Shown: in pieces, positions 17,097 through 26,855 of the stretch
Layout: the number at the start of each line of letters is the position of its first letter
Position numbering within the stretch: the stretch's first letter is position 1
Assembly (NCBI GenBank): GCA_028822585.1
Contig: JAPKDL010000003.1
Location: 1-64,000, forward strand
Direction: 5' to 3'
Length of the DNA stretch: 64,000 nucleotides
Source of the DNA: Alphaproteobacteria bacterium
Lineage (GTDB): Bacteria; Pseudomonadota; Alphaproteobacteria; UBA8366; GCA-2717185
Program-made: the position numbers and the translations under genes
The notes under the pieces: generated by a model
The model's database searches: none
Seen by the model: the letters and a program-made list of their open reading frames with translations, nothing else
Told to the model about the DNA's origin: nothing

Positions 17097-18164
17097 TTAC
17101 TGAATCGACGCCAAACGCGACGCTTGATCTTCAGCGATCAGCGGATCGATTAAATCATCGAGACCTTCGCCATTTAGAATTTTTTCGATTTTGTGAAGAG
17201 TTAGGTTAATCCGATGATCCGTTACCCGGCCCTGTGGAAAATTATATGTCCGAATTCGTTCCGATCGATCGCCACTACCGACCTGGCTTTTCCGGTCCGC
17301 CGCGCGTTCCGCATCTATCTGTGATCGTTCATGTTCGTACAGGCGCGCCATCAGCACCTTCATCGCTTTGGCTTTGTTTTTATGTTGTGACTTTTCATCT
17401 TGTTGCGAAACTACAATCCCGGTTGGCAAGTGTGTGATGCGGACCGCGCTGTCTGTAGTATTAACCGATTGACCGCCAGGGCCGCTGGCGCGGAATATAT
17501 CAATCCGCAAATCCTTGTCATTGATGGCGACGTCCACTTCTTCTGCTTCCGGCAAAACCGCAACGGTCGCCGCAGATGTATGAATGCGACCACTGGATTC
17601 AGTTTCCGGCACTCGTTGGACGCGGTGAACGCCAGATTCAAATTTTAACCGCGCGAATACGCCGCGCCCGGAAATTAGCGCCGTAATATCCTTGTATCCG
17701 CCAAGCCCCGTATCACTGATCGACAATGGCTCCATCCGCCATCCGTGCAAATCTGCGTAACGCTGATACATGCGAAATAAATCTGCGGCGAACAACGACG
17801 CCTCGTCGCCACCGGTGCCCGCCCGAACTTCCAGAATGGCGTTTTTTTCATCAGCAGCGTCTTTCGGCAACAACATGACTTGGAGCTCGCGCTCAACACC
17901 CGGCAACCGTTCCTTTAAGGACCGCAGTTCCTCCTGGGCCAGCGTCTTCATCTCCGCATCGCCTTCCTGGAGAAGCGAATCCATGTCCTCGATTTCTGTA
18001 TTAACGAATTTCAATTCCAGAATTTTTTCGACAACCGGCGACAATTCGGCATATTCCTTGGACAGACTGGCGAAATCTTTTGGATTCATGTCAGGAGACG
18101 CCATTAACGCCGAGAGCTCGTCATGACGTCGAATTAGATTATCGAGCTTTTCCGCGACATTCAT
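17097..18164 (-). CDS. prfA: Peptide chain release factor 1
   Basis: A 355-residue RF1 that reads UAA and UAG in the ribosomal A site. [17 protein letters not shown] contains the catalytic [22 protein letters not shown] contains the P-x-T anticodon-like motif (PET here, commonly PAT), which marks RF1 rather than RF2. The start [10 protein letters not shown] at 18164 is preceded by AAGGTGA; an upstream in-frame ATG adds 12 residues. It starts four bases after the hemA stop. Because RF1 does not read UGA, it should not compete for the UGA in the selenoprotein gene. Confidence 0.95.
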   Translation of the reverse strand: MNVAEKLDNLIRRHDELSALMASPDMNPKDFASLSKEYAELSPVVEKILELKFVNTEIEDMDSLLQEGDAEMKTLAQEELRSLKERLPGVERELQVMLLPKDAADEKNAILEVRAGTGGDEASLFAADLFRMYQRYADLHGWRMEPLSISDTGLGGYKDITALISGRGVFARLKFESGVHRVQRVPETESSGRIHTSAATVAVLPEAEEVDVAINDKDLRIDIFRASGPGGQSVNTTDSAVRITHLPTGIVVSQQDEKSQHKNKAKAMKVLMARLYEHERSQIDAERAADRKSQVGSGDRSERIRTYNFPQGRVTDHRINLTLHKIEKILNGEGLDDLIDPLIAEDQASRLASIQ

Positions 18165-18168
18165 TGTT

Positions 18169-19464
18169 TCACCTTTCATCATTCGACGGATCAACGCCAA
18201 ATACCCGTCGAACCCAGTACATCATCGACTTTGGATCACTTGTTTCTAACGCCGTATCCGACGCGACCTCTCGCATAACCCGGCTTGGCGCATGCAGCAA
18301 CCGATTGATCAACAACCGTGTCGCCTCTTCCGCTCCGGCGTCAGGGTGATCCGATAGAACAGCTTCTCTAGCCACTTCGAACTGGGATCGCAATGCCACG
18401 ATTGCCGGCGCCGCCGCGCGTCCTTCAACCTGGCGGCCCCAATTCGACACGGCTGTATCCACAATCTTCCACGCGCTTTGCGCCGCCGCATCCCGGCTCG
18501 CGCGCCCTTGCATTGCGACAATTTCCAAGTCGTCCAGCGCATATAAAAACGCACCGTCCAGTTCCTGAATCGCAGGATCAATATCCGGCGGCGCGCCAAC
18601 ATCGACCAACAATACCGGACGGCGTCGTCGTTCCTGCAACGCCGCCGACATCACCGGCATCGGTATCAAATATCGCCCGGCTCCCACCTCGGCGACGACG
18701 ACATCCGCTTGCGCCAATGACGCACCCAATGCGTCGAACGACACAAAGGTTCGGCCTTGGCGGCGCGCCGTCGCCTCTGTCCGACGCGACGGCCCCGACA
18801 ACAACATTTGACCGGCACCAGCCGCGCGCAGATGATCCCCAACGATAGTCGCCATATCGCCCAGCCCCAGCACAAGCACCGTGACTCGCGACATATTTCC
18901 GTGAATATCGCGCACCAATTGCGCCACCGCCGCCGCAATTGACACCGGGCGTCGGCCAATTTCGGTTTCGTTTCGAACGCGTTTGGCGACGTTATATGCG
19001 CTCTGTAGGACGCCGTCGAGTTCTGGGCCTACCATGCCAAAGGATTGAGATTGCCGATGGCTTTCCTTGACCTGCCCCAGCACTTGCGGCTCTCCAATGA
19101 TTTGACTATCCAACGACGACGCCACAGCAAAAATCTGTCGGACAGCAGCGTCCCCCGTCATTTGATAAAACGGATCGTCGCCTTGTGCGGTCGACGCCTG
19201 CACATCCTCAGGTGCCCGTTCGGTGAGCACCTTTCGCACCGCAGCAATCGCCACGTCGGTGTTGTCAGAGGCACCCTGTATTTCCACCCGGTCGCAGGTC
19301 GATAGTATCAATGCCTGTGAAACGCCGGATTGTCTCAGTTGATCGAAAATTAGCGGGGCCGTTTCTTCATCAACAAAAACACGATCCCTCAATCCAATTG
19401 GGCTGGATCGATGGTTGGTACCAACCACGAAAAGCGAGGTTGATTTTTCCCCCATCGCGGTCAT
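18169..19464 (-). CDS. hemA: Glutamyl-tRNA reductase
   Basis: A 431-residue enzyme that reduces glutamyl-tRNA(Glu) to glutamate-1-semialdehyde with NADPH, the first step of C5 haem/tetrapyrrole synthesis. Catalytic Cys57 lies in [11 protein letters not shown] (commonly STCNR). [21 protein letters not shown] is the family signature, the NADPH-binding motif [10 protein letters not shown] is near 200, and the C-terminal dimerisation helices include [16 protein letters not shown]. Many alphaproteobacteria make ALA from glycine and succinyl-CoA instead, so this copy implies the C5 route here. It lies in an operon with hisS and prfA. Confidence 0.93.
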   Translation of the reverse strand: MTAMGEKSTSLFVVGTNHRSSPIGLRDRVFVDEETAPLIFDQLRQSGVSQALILSTCDRVEIQGASDNTDVAIAAVRKVLTERAPEDVQASTAQGDDPFYQMTGDAAVRQIFAVASSLDSQIIGEPQVLGQVKESHRQSQSFGMVGPELDGVLQSAYNVAKRVRNETEIGRRPVSIAAAVAQLVRDIHGNMSRVTVLVLGLGDMATIVGDHLRAAGAGQMLLSGPSRRTEATARRQGRTFVSFDALGASLAQADVVVAEVGAGRYLIPMPVMSAALQERRRRPVLLVDVGAPPDIDPAIQELDGAFLYALDDLEIVAMQGRASRDAAAQSAWKIVDTAVSNWGRQVEGRAAAPAIVALRSQFEVAREAVLSDHPDAGAEEATRLLINRLLHAPSRVMREVASDTALETSDPKSMMYWVRRVFGVDPSNDER

Positions 19465-19512
19465 GTCACGGCCCTTATCCTAACGCGGCTACTCCGCATT
19501 TAAATGTCATGT

Positions 19513-20757
19513 TTACTTGTACCGGGCAAGCACCTCGGGTAGCGACGCCAGCGGCGCAGCTTCCTGTTCGCCCGAATCCATATGCCGGATCGTCGCTTCA
19601 TCCCGCAGCAATTCATCTTCTCCCAACAAAATTGCTGCACAGGCGCCAAGTTTATTCGCCCGTTTCATGCGTTTGCTCATATTCCCGCTATAGCTCAAAT
19701 CGATTCGGAATCCCGCGCGTCGCAGGGTCTCCGCCAACTGAAGCGCCCGATCTCGTGTCGTTGCGCCCACTGGTACGATAACCACAGGGCGTGGCGTTGG
19801 CAAAGCGCCGCCACATAACATGGACAAGCGCTCGATACCGCCAGCCCAGCCAACGCCCGGCGTTTGCGCGCCGCCCATCATGCTGATCAAACCATCGTAG
19901 CGCCCGCCCGCAATGACGGCACCTTGCGCGCCCAAGGCGGTCGTCGTGAATTCAAACGCCGTGTGACAATAATAATCCAAACCGCGGACCAGGCGTGGGT
20001 TCAATTCATACGCAATCCCCAGATTTTCAAGGCCCGCGCGCAATTCCGCAAAGAATGTCTGACTATCTTCGTTCAAATAATCCGTAAACAGCGGCGCAGC
20101 GGTGATAACGGCGCGATCCCCTTCATCCTTGGAGTCGAGAATACGCAGCGGGTTGCGTTCCAACCGATCCCGGCTTTCAGCAGACAAGCTGCCTAAGTGG
20201 CCCTGTAAGTAGTCCACAAGTGCATCTCGATATTCGGACCGGCTGTCGGTGTCACCCAATGTGTTTAGCTCCAGCACCGTTTTATCCAGTACGCCCAATT
20301 CGTCGAGGATGCGCGCGCCGCACGCTATAACTTCCAGATCGGCCTGAACGGCCGGCACGCCCACCAATTCAACGCCGATTTGATGAAACTGCCGCAATCG
20401 TCCTTTTTGCGGCCGTTCGTAGCGGAACATCGGTCCAGAATAAAAAAATTTCAACGGCGTGCTCTGCGCCAACCCTTCGGAAATAAAACTTCGCGCCACG
20501 CCTGCTGTGTTTTCCGGGCGAAGCGTAATTTCGTCGCCACCCTTATCAGTGAAGGTATACATTTCCTTCGTAACGATGTCCGACGTGTCGCCTAAGGTTC
20601 GTTTGAACACGTTCGAGTATTCAAATATCGGCGTCGCCATTTCATCGAAGCCATAGAGCGCCGCCACGCCACGCGCGGCGTCGGAGACGTAACGGTGCTC
20701 CCGCATTTGTTCCGGAAAAAGATCATGGGCACCGCGGACAGGTCGAAGAGTCGACAT
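19513..20757 (-). CDS. hisS: Histidyl-tRNA synthetase
   Basis: A 414-residue class II aminoacyl-tRNA synthetase. The N-terminal RPVRGAHDLFPEQM and the motif-2 region FYSGPMFRYERPQKGRLRQF are clear. The histidine-specific signature LVRGLDYYCHTAFEF is near residue 258. Motif 3 is in GVGWAGGIERLSML, and the anticodon-binding domain occupies about 325-410. An AGGATCC element precedes the ATG. It is transcribed with rodZ upstream and hemA downstream; the 48-base gap to hemA contains no terminator. Confidence 0.95.
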   Translation of the reverse strand: MSTLRPVRGAHDLFPEQMREHRYVSDAARGVAALYGFDEMATPIFEYSNVFKRTLGDTSDIVTKEMYTFTDKGGDEITLRPENTAGVARSFISEGLAQSTPLKFFYSGPMFRYERPQKGRLRQFHQIGVELVGVPAVQADLEVIACGARILDELGVLDKTVLELNTLGDTDSRSEYRDALVDYLQGHLGSLSAESRDRLERNPLRILDSKDEGDRAVITAAPLFTDYLNEDSQTFFAELRAGLENLGIAYELNPRLVRGLDYYCHTAFEFTTTALGAQGAVIAGGRYDGLISMMGGAQTPGVGWAGGIERLSMLCGGALPTPRPVVIVPVGATTRDRALQLAETLRRAGFRIDLSYSGNMSKRMKRANKLGACAAILLGEDELLRDEATIRHMDSGEQEAAPLASLPEVLARYK

Positions 20758-20857
20758 TAAGGATCCTGTTTTAGTCGTTCATTCGTAAGGGCTGGAATGT
20801 GCCGTTCTCAGCGGCAAAACTCATGCACTGGGTTTGCGCAGTGCAACTGCTTGTAAT

Positions 20858-22132
20858 CTAGTTATTGGTGTCGCCTGCTTTCAATACATCTATATCCAAA
20901 GCGATATCGCGGCGCACCGCCCCAATGGGCCCAATCGCCGGTGCCCGAAGCCCGTCAATGTCAAACCGAAGACCACCCGCATTACCCGTATGCAGTTTCA
21001 GGCCCACCCGGTTGGGAACGTTGTAAGTATCGCCGGTCTTCAAAACACGTGTCAGCAACAAAGACCCATCGCTGCCTCTAATTTCAAGCCAACTGTCAAT
21101 TTCAGCGACAATCGTAATTCTGGACGCAACATTATCTTTTCCAAATTGTCGGGGGCCCGTTGTCTCTTCCTGTGGTGGCATCGGCGGCATAACAATGGCG
21201 GCTGTCGGCACCCTGTCAGTCGTAATGTTGTTGCGCCCAGCGTTTGGTGAAGGAATTTCGATGGGCCGAGTCGCATCCGCTTCGCTGAACGCTTCCACTT
21301 GTCCCTCAGCACTAATCACAACCGAGGAGTCGCGACCGGGCATTTCCGCTACAGTTGGCGTTTCCGGCGAGACTATCGCCGTAATAACCAGCGCGTCAGA
21401 TGCGGGCGCGGTTTCCGGCGCAACGATTGCTGATGCCACTTCTGCAGGAATCAGAGGAGTTATTGTCAGCGCCGTGACGGGAACCGGAGATGTTTCAACT
21501 TTCACCGGTTCAGACAGCTTAATCGAGGACGCTGGCGCAGGCATCCGGGAAGATAAAAATTCAACAGGTGGCGCAGATATTGGTGCCTCAACGACGAGGT
21601 CGGACACAGCAACCGACGCGGATTCGGGCGCGACCAACGCTTGCAACGACCCAGGCAACGCCGGCACAACTTCAGCAAGAGAACGGTCTTGTGATGACAA
21701 GTACATCCACACACCGTACACTAGCGCCGCGCAAACAACTGCAATCAATATAATCGCAGCGCCCGGCGTCCGGCCTTCCGGCATCGGCGATGGAAACACC
21801 AGCCGGGCTTTTGCTTCCAATTCCGCCGTTTCATCCTTGAACCTTGCGGCAATTACTTCTCTGTCCAACCCCAGGTATTCCGAGTATGCACGCACGAATC
21901 CTAGGGCGTATGTATGCCCGGGCAGTTCATCGTTGCGACCGTCTTCCAGCGCCTCAAGGTGCACCTTCCGGATTTTCAAAAACCCCGCAACCTCATCAAG
22001 GGTGCGTTCTGCACGTTCTCGAGAGAATCTCAATTGTTCCGCGACCGTTAGAACGACCGCCGGCTCCCGGTCCAGGGACACGTCATTCGCATCCGACCGA
22101 CTCACGTCACGGGCCTGCTTTAAATTCAACAT
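20858..22132 (-). CDS. RodZ-like helix-turn-helix membrane protein (DUF4115)
   Basis: A 424-residue protein. The N-terminal Xre-type helix-turn-helix domain (LRFSREREAERTLDEVAGF-like segment, LKIRKVHLEALEDGRND) spans about residues 30-95. One transmembrane helix (AAIILIAVVCAALVYGVWMYL) is near 124-144. A long Pro/Ala/Val/Ser-rich periplasmic linker is followed by a C-terminal DUF4115 beta domain (IDSWLEIRGSDGSLLLTRVL, GNAGGLRFDIDG). RodZ links MreB to the elongasome in rod-shaped cells. The architecture fits, although the linker is long. The frame opposite this gene is also open for 340 codons because of the repetitive Ala/Val codons, and is not a gene. It heads the hisS-hemA-prfA group. Confidence 0.82.
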   Translation of the reverse strand: MLNLKQARDVSRSDANDVSLDREPAVVLTVAEQLRFSRERAERTLDEVAGFLKIRKVHLEALEDGRNDELPGHTYALGFVRAYSEYLGLDREVIAARFKDETAELEAKARLVFPSPMPEGRTPGAAIILIAVVCAALVYGVWMYLSSQDRSLAEVVPALPGSLQALVAPESASVAVSDLVVEAPISAPPVEFLSSRMPAPASSIKLSEPVKVETSPVPVTALTITPLIPAEVASAIVAPETAPASDALVITAIVSPETPTVAEMPGRDSSVVISAEGQVEAFSEADATRPIEIPSPNAGRNNITTDRVPTAAIVMPPMPPQEETTGPRQFGKDNVASRITIVAEIDSWLEIRGSDGSLLLTRVLKTGDTYNVPNRVGLKLHTGNAGGLRFDIDGLRAPAIGPIGAVRRDIALDIDVLKAGDTNN

Positions 22133-22376
22133 CCATCCTACCGCGCGAAAAATGCGCTTGTTTCCGCCAAATGACCAAAAAACTAAGCTACCAGATACGC
22201 GCCCGATAATTCACTAATCAAAATTACAATATCGTTAATATATTAGGAACAACAATTATTCGCAATTATAAAACAATCCCACAACTTACGAATAGTTAAG
22301 TTTTAACCAGAATAACTGTTAAAAGACGAACCCATGTCTTGTTTTATACTTTCAAAGAGGGGCTCAACTGAAATTC

Positions 22377-23597
22377 TCAGTCCTGATCAAGACCATATTC
22401 TGTGTGCAGCGCACGCAGCGCTAACTCGGCGTATTCATCCGCGATTAAAATGCTGATTTTGATTTCCGACGTCGAAATCACCTGAATATTTATACCTTTA
22501 CCCGCCAATGCGCCAAACATCTGTTTGGCGACCCCGGCGTGCGACCGCATCCCCACGCCAATGACCGAAATTTTTACTACGTTGTCGTCAAGATCTATAG
22601 AGCGGTAGTTGATGGTCTTCCCAATTTCGTCCAACAATGCTGACGCCCGGTCGAAATCTGACTGGCCCACGGTAAAGGTTATATCCGTGCGGCCACTTTC
22701 CGCCGAAATATTTTGGACGATCATATCAACATTGATGCCCGAATCCGACAGCGGTCCAAATATGCCGACGGCGACGCCGGGACGGTCTTCGACCCCGACA
22801 ATAGTTATTTTCGCTTCATCCCGCGAATAAGCGATCCCACTGACTACCTGCTGTTCCACGATCTCATCCTCGTCCACAACGAGCGTTCCGGGTGCGTCCA
22901 CGAAGGCCGAACGCACTTGAAGCCGGACACCCTGATTCATCGCCAATTCGACGGCCCGCGTTTGCAACACCTTGGCACCCTGCGACGCCATTTCAAGCAT
23001 TTCTTCATAGGTGATGCGCGTTAATTTTCGCGCCTTGTCCACAATGCGCGGGTCCGTAGTATAGACACCTTCCACATCGGTATAAATATCACATCGATCC
23101 GCATTCAACGCCGCCGCCAACGCCACAGCGCTGGTATCGCTGCCGCCCCGACCCAGGGTCGTGATGCGGTTTTGAGGCGACAAGCCCTGAAACCCCGCCA
23201 CGACCGCAACCTGACCTTCACCGAAGAGTTTGATAATTTTCCCCGCATCAATTTCTTTAATACGCGCCTTGCCATGCATATCGTCAGTTCGAAGCGGCAA
23301 CTGCCACGCCGCCCAAGACCGCGCTGGCACGCCAATATTTTGCAACGCCAATGCCAATAGCCCCGCTGTCACCTGCTCTCCAGTGGAGACGATGGCGTCG
23401 TATTCTCTGGTGTCGTGCAAACGGCTTATGGCGTTTACGTTTTCGATCAAACCATTGGTGACGCCCGCCATGGCGGACGGCACAACCGTGACTTCATTGC
23501 CACGATCATATTCCGCCTTCACCAGCGTTGCTACATGGCGAATACGATCGAGATCCCCAACCGATGTTCCGCCAAATTTTTGCACGATCCGCGCCAT
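22377..23597 (-). CDS. lysC: Aspartate kinase
   Basis: A 406-residue enzyme that phosphorylates aspartate at the entry to lysine, threonine and methionine synthesis and diaminopimelate supply. The N-terminal ARIVQKFGGTSVGD and TLGRGGSDTSAVALA are the kinase motifs. Two C-terminal ACT domains (about 265-400, with IVGVEDRPGVAVGIFGPLSD and ISVIGVGMRSHAGVA) are the feedback-sensing part. The length is typical of the monofunctional class. It is divergent from ubiG across 118 bases, and the AT-rich 244 bases downstream separate it from rodZ. Confidence 0.95.
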   Translation of the reverse strand: MARIVQKFGGTSVGDLDRIRHVATLVKAEYDRGNEVTVVPSAMAGVTNGLIENVNAISRLHDTREYDAIVSTGEQVTAGLLALALQNIGVPARSWAAWQLPLRTDDMHGKARIKEIDAGKIIKLFGEGQVAVVAGFQGLSPQNRITTLGRGGSDTSAVALAAALNADRCDIYTDVEGVYTTDPRIVDKARKLTRITYEEMLEMASQGAKVLQTRAVELAMNQGVRLQVRSAFVDAPGTLVVDEDEIVEQQVVSGIAYSRDEAKITIVGVEDRPGVAVGIFGPLSDSGINVDMIVQNISAESGRTDITFTVGQSDFDRASALLDEIGKTINYRSIDLDDNVVKISVIGVGMRSHAGVAKQMFGALAGKGINIQVISTSEIKISILIADEYAELALRALHTEYGLDQD

Positions 23598-23715
23598 GTC
23601 GTTCGCCCACGCACCATCACTAAAATCAACCCATTGCCCTCGACGGGCGGCGTATCCATACTCATATGATCGTCACCACGCAAGTACGACACCAACGAGA
23701 TCAAACGGTCGCCCT

Positions 23716-24519
23716 ATGAATATTGCAAACCCACCCAAGCGTAGCGACCAGGCGGCCCCAAACCCGTCACGCAGCACAATCGATGACGCCGAGATCGAAA
23801 AATTTGGAAAAATGGCCGAAGACTGGTGGAACCCCGACGGGCCGTTCAAACCACTCCACGCCTTAAACCCGCTTCGCATTCAATTTATACGCGACCAACT
23901 CATTCAACATTTCCAGCGGGGCGATCCGTTGAAACCAACGCCGTTGCGCGGACTCACAATACTCGACATTGGCTGCGGTGGCGGCTTGTTGTGTGAACCC
24001 ATGACGCGCCTTGGCGCGATGGTGACAGGTGTGGACGCCGCGGACCGCAATATCGACATCGCCCGAACCCACGCGCAACGCATGGAATTATCCATCGATT
24101 ATCGTTGCGCCGCCGCCGAGGATTTGGCGGCGGAAGGATTGGCATTTGATGTGGTGTTGAATATGGAGGTGGTGGAACATGTCGCCGAAGTCGATTTATT
24201 CCTCAACGCTGCGGCAAGACTGGTCCGGCCCGGAGGATTGATGATCGTCGCGACATTGAACCGAACGGCGAAATCATACGCATTGGCAATTGTCGGCGCG
24301 GAATACATCATGCGCTGGCTGCCGGTCGGCACCCATGATTGGCTAAAATTCGTTCGTCCTTCGGAATTAGCACGAAGCCTTCGTACCGCCAACATGAAAA
24401 TCGAAACGCTCACTGGGCTGACCTACAATCCTTTGAAGGAAACCTGGTCTTTGAATGAGCGAGATTTGGGCGTCAATTACATAGCGACCGCCATCCGAAC
24501 AAATAGACTACCGGCTTAA
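23716..24519 (+). CDS. ubiG: Ubiquinone biosynthesis O-methyltransferase UbiG
   Basis: A 267-residue class I SAM methyltransferase that performs both O-methylations of ubiquinone synthesis. EIEKFGKMAEDWWNPDGPFKPLH is the diagnostic UbiG N-terminal segment. SAM motif I is LDIGCGGGLLCEPMTRLG, and NMEVVEHV and PGGLMIVATLNRT follow. The start at 23716 was chosen because UbiG similarity begins shortly after it; the frame stays open far upstream into lysC antisense, which is not coding. It pairs divergently with lysC, a common alphaproteobacterial arrangement. Confidence 0.94.
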   Translation: MNIANPPKRSDQAAPNPSRSTIDDAEIEKFGKMAEDWWNPDGPFKPLHALNPLRIQFIRDQLIQHFQRGDPLKPTPLRGLTILDIGCGGGLLCEPMTRLGAMVTGVDAADRNIDIARTHAQRMELSIDYRCAAAEDLAAEGLAFDVVLNMEVVEHVAEVDLFLNAAARLVRPGGLMIVATLNRTAKSYALAIVGAEYIMRWLPVGTHDWLKFVRPSELARSLRTANMKIETLTGLTYNPLKETWSLNERDLGVNYIATAIRTNRLPA

Positions 24520-24577
24520 TTAAGGAGGCGGGCCAACTGATCGAAGGGGATGAAAATTATTCGTTTTGGTTGCACCC

Positions 24578-25021
24578 CTAATTTTCGGTATTTTCCACCC
24601 AGGGGATACGGGCAATCTCGACACCTTCTTCCTGCAACGCCTCAGCTTCGCTTTCGCTCGCCTCGCCGTGAATGCCGCGCGCCTCGCTCTCGCCGTAATG
24701 GATTTTCCGCGCTTCTTCGGAAAAATCATTACCAACATACTCACTGTTGGCTTCAACCGCACTTCGTAATTCCCGCAAGGCACTACGAATTTGTTCCGGC
24801 ATAACATCGCTCAATGCAGGAGTCTTCGACGTTGATGACGACGCACTACGCGACACCCCCGACGCCACATTAGGCGCCATGATCGCCTTTGATATCTTTT
24901 TGTCGCCGCAAGCTGGGCATACAACAGCCTTCGCCGCAACTTGTTCCTCATAGGAAGCGCTGTCCTTGAACCAGACTTCGAATACATGATCCTTGGCGCA
25001 ACGCAAATCGAATGCAATCAT
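24578..25021 (-). CDS. DUF1178 family zinc-ribbon-like protein
   Basis: A 147-residue protein. It starts MIAFDLRCAKDHVFEVWFKD, and CxxC (VVCPACGDKKISKA) near residue 35 forms, with the first Cys-x-x-(D/G)-H, a likely half zinc ribbon. The middle is Ser-rich and the C-terminal half is an acidic helix with RKIHYGESEARGIHGEAS, the family's conserved block. Function is unknown. The gene usually accompanies the nitrilase-like hydrolase and grxC, as here. Confidence 0.88.
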   Translation of the reverse strand: MIAFDLRCAKDHVFEVWFKDSASYEEQVAAKAVVCPACGDKKISKAIMAPNVASGVSRSASSSTSKTPALSDVMPEQIRSALRELRSAVEANSEYVGNDFSEEARKIHYGESEARGIHGEASESEAEALQEEGVEIARIPWVENTEN

Positions 25022-25115
25022 TTACGTAACCGTTGGTTTGTCTGTTATACAAAGCGACTAACCTTATAAATGGCGACGATTGACCCCGGACGCAATATTT
25101 TAATGTATTCTCCAC

Positions 25116-25643
25116 ATGGCCTCTAATTTATCCTGTCCCTCCCTCTGGATAGTTCAACACGCCGCGTTAGCGCCCAGCGGCGGGCGCGTCGTGGATGTCG
25201 CATGTGGGGCGGGCCGGAATGGCCGCCATTTTTGGAAACGTGGCCACCCGACGGTGTTTCTTGATATCGATTGCGCCAAAGTTAACGATTTAACCGGCGC
25301 TGATGACGTTGACATCAGGGAAGTCGATCTGGAGTCCGAACTGCCACCACAGTGGCTCTTCGCCCCTACGACATTGGATGTCGTCGTTGCGACGAATTAT
25401 TTATGGCGCCCCCTTATGCCCGCCTTAATCAACAGCATCGCGCCGGGCGGGATGTTCCTGTACGAAACCTTCGCCATCGGAAATGAAGCGTTCGGACGTC
25501 CCAAAAATCCAAAATTTCTGCTGAAAGCTGGCGAATTACTGGAAATGGTGCGGGGGAAATTACGCGTCGTCGCCTTTGGACAGGAAACACGAACCGATCC
25601 AAACCCCGCGATCATTCAACATATAGCCGCTGTTCGGGATTAA
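25116..25643 (+). CDS. Class I SAM-dependent methyltransferase
   Basis: A 175-residue methyltransferase with motif I VVDVACGAGRNGRHFWKRG near residue 25, the acidic residue after strand 2 in VFLDID, and VVVATNYLWRP for the catalytic-site strand. It resembles the TehB-type tellurite/thiol methyltransferase group in size and in the AGRNGRHF motif, but the substrate is unknown. It ends six bases from the convergent nitrilase gene. Confidence 0.78.
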   Translation: MASNLSCPSLWIVQHAALAPSGGRVVDVACGAGRNGRHFWKRGHPTVFLDIDCAKVNDLTGADDVDIREVDLESELPPQWLFAPTTLDVVVATNYLWRPLMPALINSIAPGGMFLYETFAIGNEAFGRPKNPKFLLKAGELLEMVRGKLRVVAFGQETRTDPNPAIIQHIAAVRD

Positions 25644-25648
25644 TTCCG

Positions 25649-26500
25649 TTATTCGCCCGCCAAACGCACCGGCGGCGCGAACGGCAACGCAAATGCACGG
25701 TCATGCTGAAGCGACGGCACCATCGCCCGCGCGCGATCCACGGCGGCCATATCCAAATCAGCAATAATCACGCCCGGTTCGTCCCCCGCATCCGCCAAAA
25801 CTTCCCCCCACGGCGCAACAATTAAGGCGTGGCCATAAGTCTGACGCCCATCTTCATGATCACCGCATTGCGCCGGCGCCAAGACAAAGCAACCAGTTTC
25901 AATCGCTCGGGACTTCAATAACGTGTGCCAATGCGCTTTTCCCGTGGTGCGTGCGAACGAAGACGGAATGGTCAATATGCCAGCGCCCGCCTGCGCCAAA
26001 GCGCGGTATAAATAAGGGAAGCGAACATCGTAACAAATCGTCATGCCAACCCGGCCCCACGGCGTGTCGGTCACAACCGCACGGTCACCGGGCCGATAAT
26101 TATTTGATTCGCGATATTGTTCGCCGCCTTCCAGATCGACGTCAAACATGTGCATTTTGTCGTAAGACGCCGTGACCGCGCCCGCGGGGTCGATCATGAA
26201 ACCCCGATTGGCCATCCGAGACTCATCTTCCAGCTTGACCACAAGCGATCCAACCAACAACCAAATGTCCAATTCCGCCGCTAAGGCTTGGTACGCCCTC
26301 AAAGCAGGCTCCTGATGTTCGACATAAGCCGCCTTAGCGCCCATACCCGGTCGCTTGTCGCATAAATTAACGACTTCCGGCATACCAATGAATTGCGCGC
26401 CTTGGGCGTGCGCGTCACGAACCAATGCTGAGGACAATTCAATATTGCGCGCAATATCCGTCGTCGATGTCAGTTGAATACACGCGGCGCACAAATTCAT
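25649..26500 (-). CDS. Carbon-nitrogen hydrolase (nitrilase superfamily, Nit1/omega-amidase-like)
   Basis: A 283-residue amidase with the complete Glu-Lys-Cys triad: Glu42 (GMPEVVN), Lys115 (SYDKMHMFDVD) and Cys156 (MTICYDVRFPYLYR). KMHMFDVD and the RFPYLYRAL stretch place it in the Nit1/Nit2 branch, whose members hydrolyse deaminated glutathione or alpha-ketoglutaramate (metabolite repair). An AGGATG site precedes the ATG. It follows grxC on the same strand by 15 bases. A glutathione-related repair role fits the neighbour but is not proven. Confidence 0.9.
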   Translation of the reverse strand: MNLCAACIQLTSTTDIARNIELSSALVRDAHAQGAQFIGMPEVVNLCDKRPGMGAKAAYVEHQEPALRAYQALAAELDIWLLVGSLVVKLEDESRMANRGFMIDPAGAVTASYDKMHMFDVDLEGGEQYRESNNYRPGDRAVVTDTPWGRVGMTICYDVRFPYLYRALAQAGAGILTIPSSFARTTGKAHWHTLLKSRAIETGCFVLAPAQCGDHEDGRQTYGHALIVAPWGEVLADAGDEPGVIIADLDMAAVDRARAMVPSLQHDRAFALPFAPPVRLAGE

Positions 26501-26515
26501 CGCAACATCCTGTTG

Positions 26516-26779
26516 TTAGACCGCACCCGACAAAAACCCGTCGAGTTCGCCCGCAAATTCACTTTGAAATAATTCATCACATCCGCCAATGTGGCGATCA
26601 TCAATGAAAATCTGAGGCACGGTTCGACCGCCATTCGCTCGTTTGATCATTTCAGCTTTGCGCGCACCATCCATCATGACGTCAATTTCTTCGAACTCGA
26701 CGCCTTTTTTTGTCAGTAAGCTCTTCGCACGAAAACAGAACCCACAGATCGGCGTTGTGTAAATTTCAACCTTGGCCAT
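26516..26779 (-). CDS. grxC: Glutaredoxin 3-like, active site CGFC
   Basis: An 87-residue dithiol glutaredoxin that reduces disulfides with glutathione. The redox site is Cys12-Gly-Phe-Cys15 in YTTPICGFCFRAKSLL. The usual glutaredoxin site is CPYC; Gly-Phe is less common and should shift the redox potential. The cis-Pro loop NGGRTVPQIFID and IGGCDEL for glutathione binding are intact. The start at 26779 is set by GGGAG six bases upstream; a longer frame adds nine residues. It lies between the comF pseudogene and the nitrilase in the conserved alphaproteobacterial order. Confidence 0.92.
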   Translation of the reverse strand: MAKVEIYTTPICGFCFRAKSLLTKKGVEFEEIDVMMDGARKAEMIKRANGGRTVPQIFIDDRHIGGCDELFQSEFAGELDGFLSGAV

Positions 26780-26855
26780 TTCAACTCCCAAATTACCGTG
26801 CGGCAATTATTTATGCCCTTTCGACGGATGTACAACCTTAATTTTTTGCCTAATT

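Noticed and set aside
21195-22217. 340-codon open frame on the plus strand opposite the RodZ-like gene
   Set aside because: Product is Ser/Thr/Ala-rich with no domain and mirrors the repetitive Ala/Val/Pro linker codons of the real gene on the other strand.
23230-23715. Long N-terminal extension of UbiG
   Set aside because: The frame is open upstream but runs antisense through lysC; UbiG homology begins after 23716.
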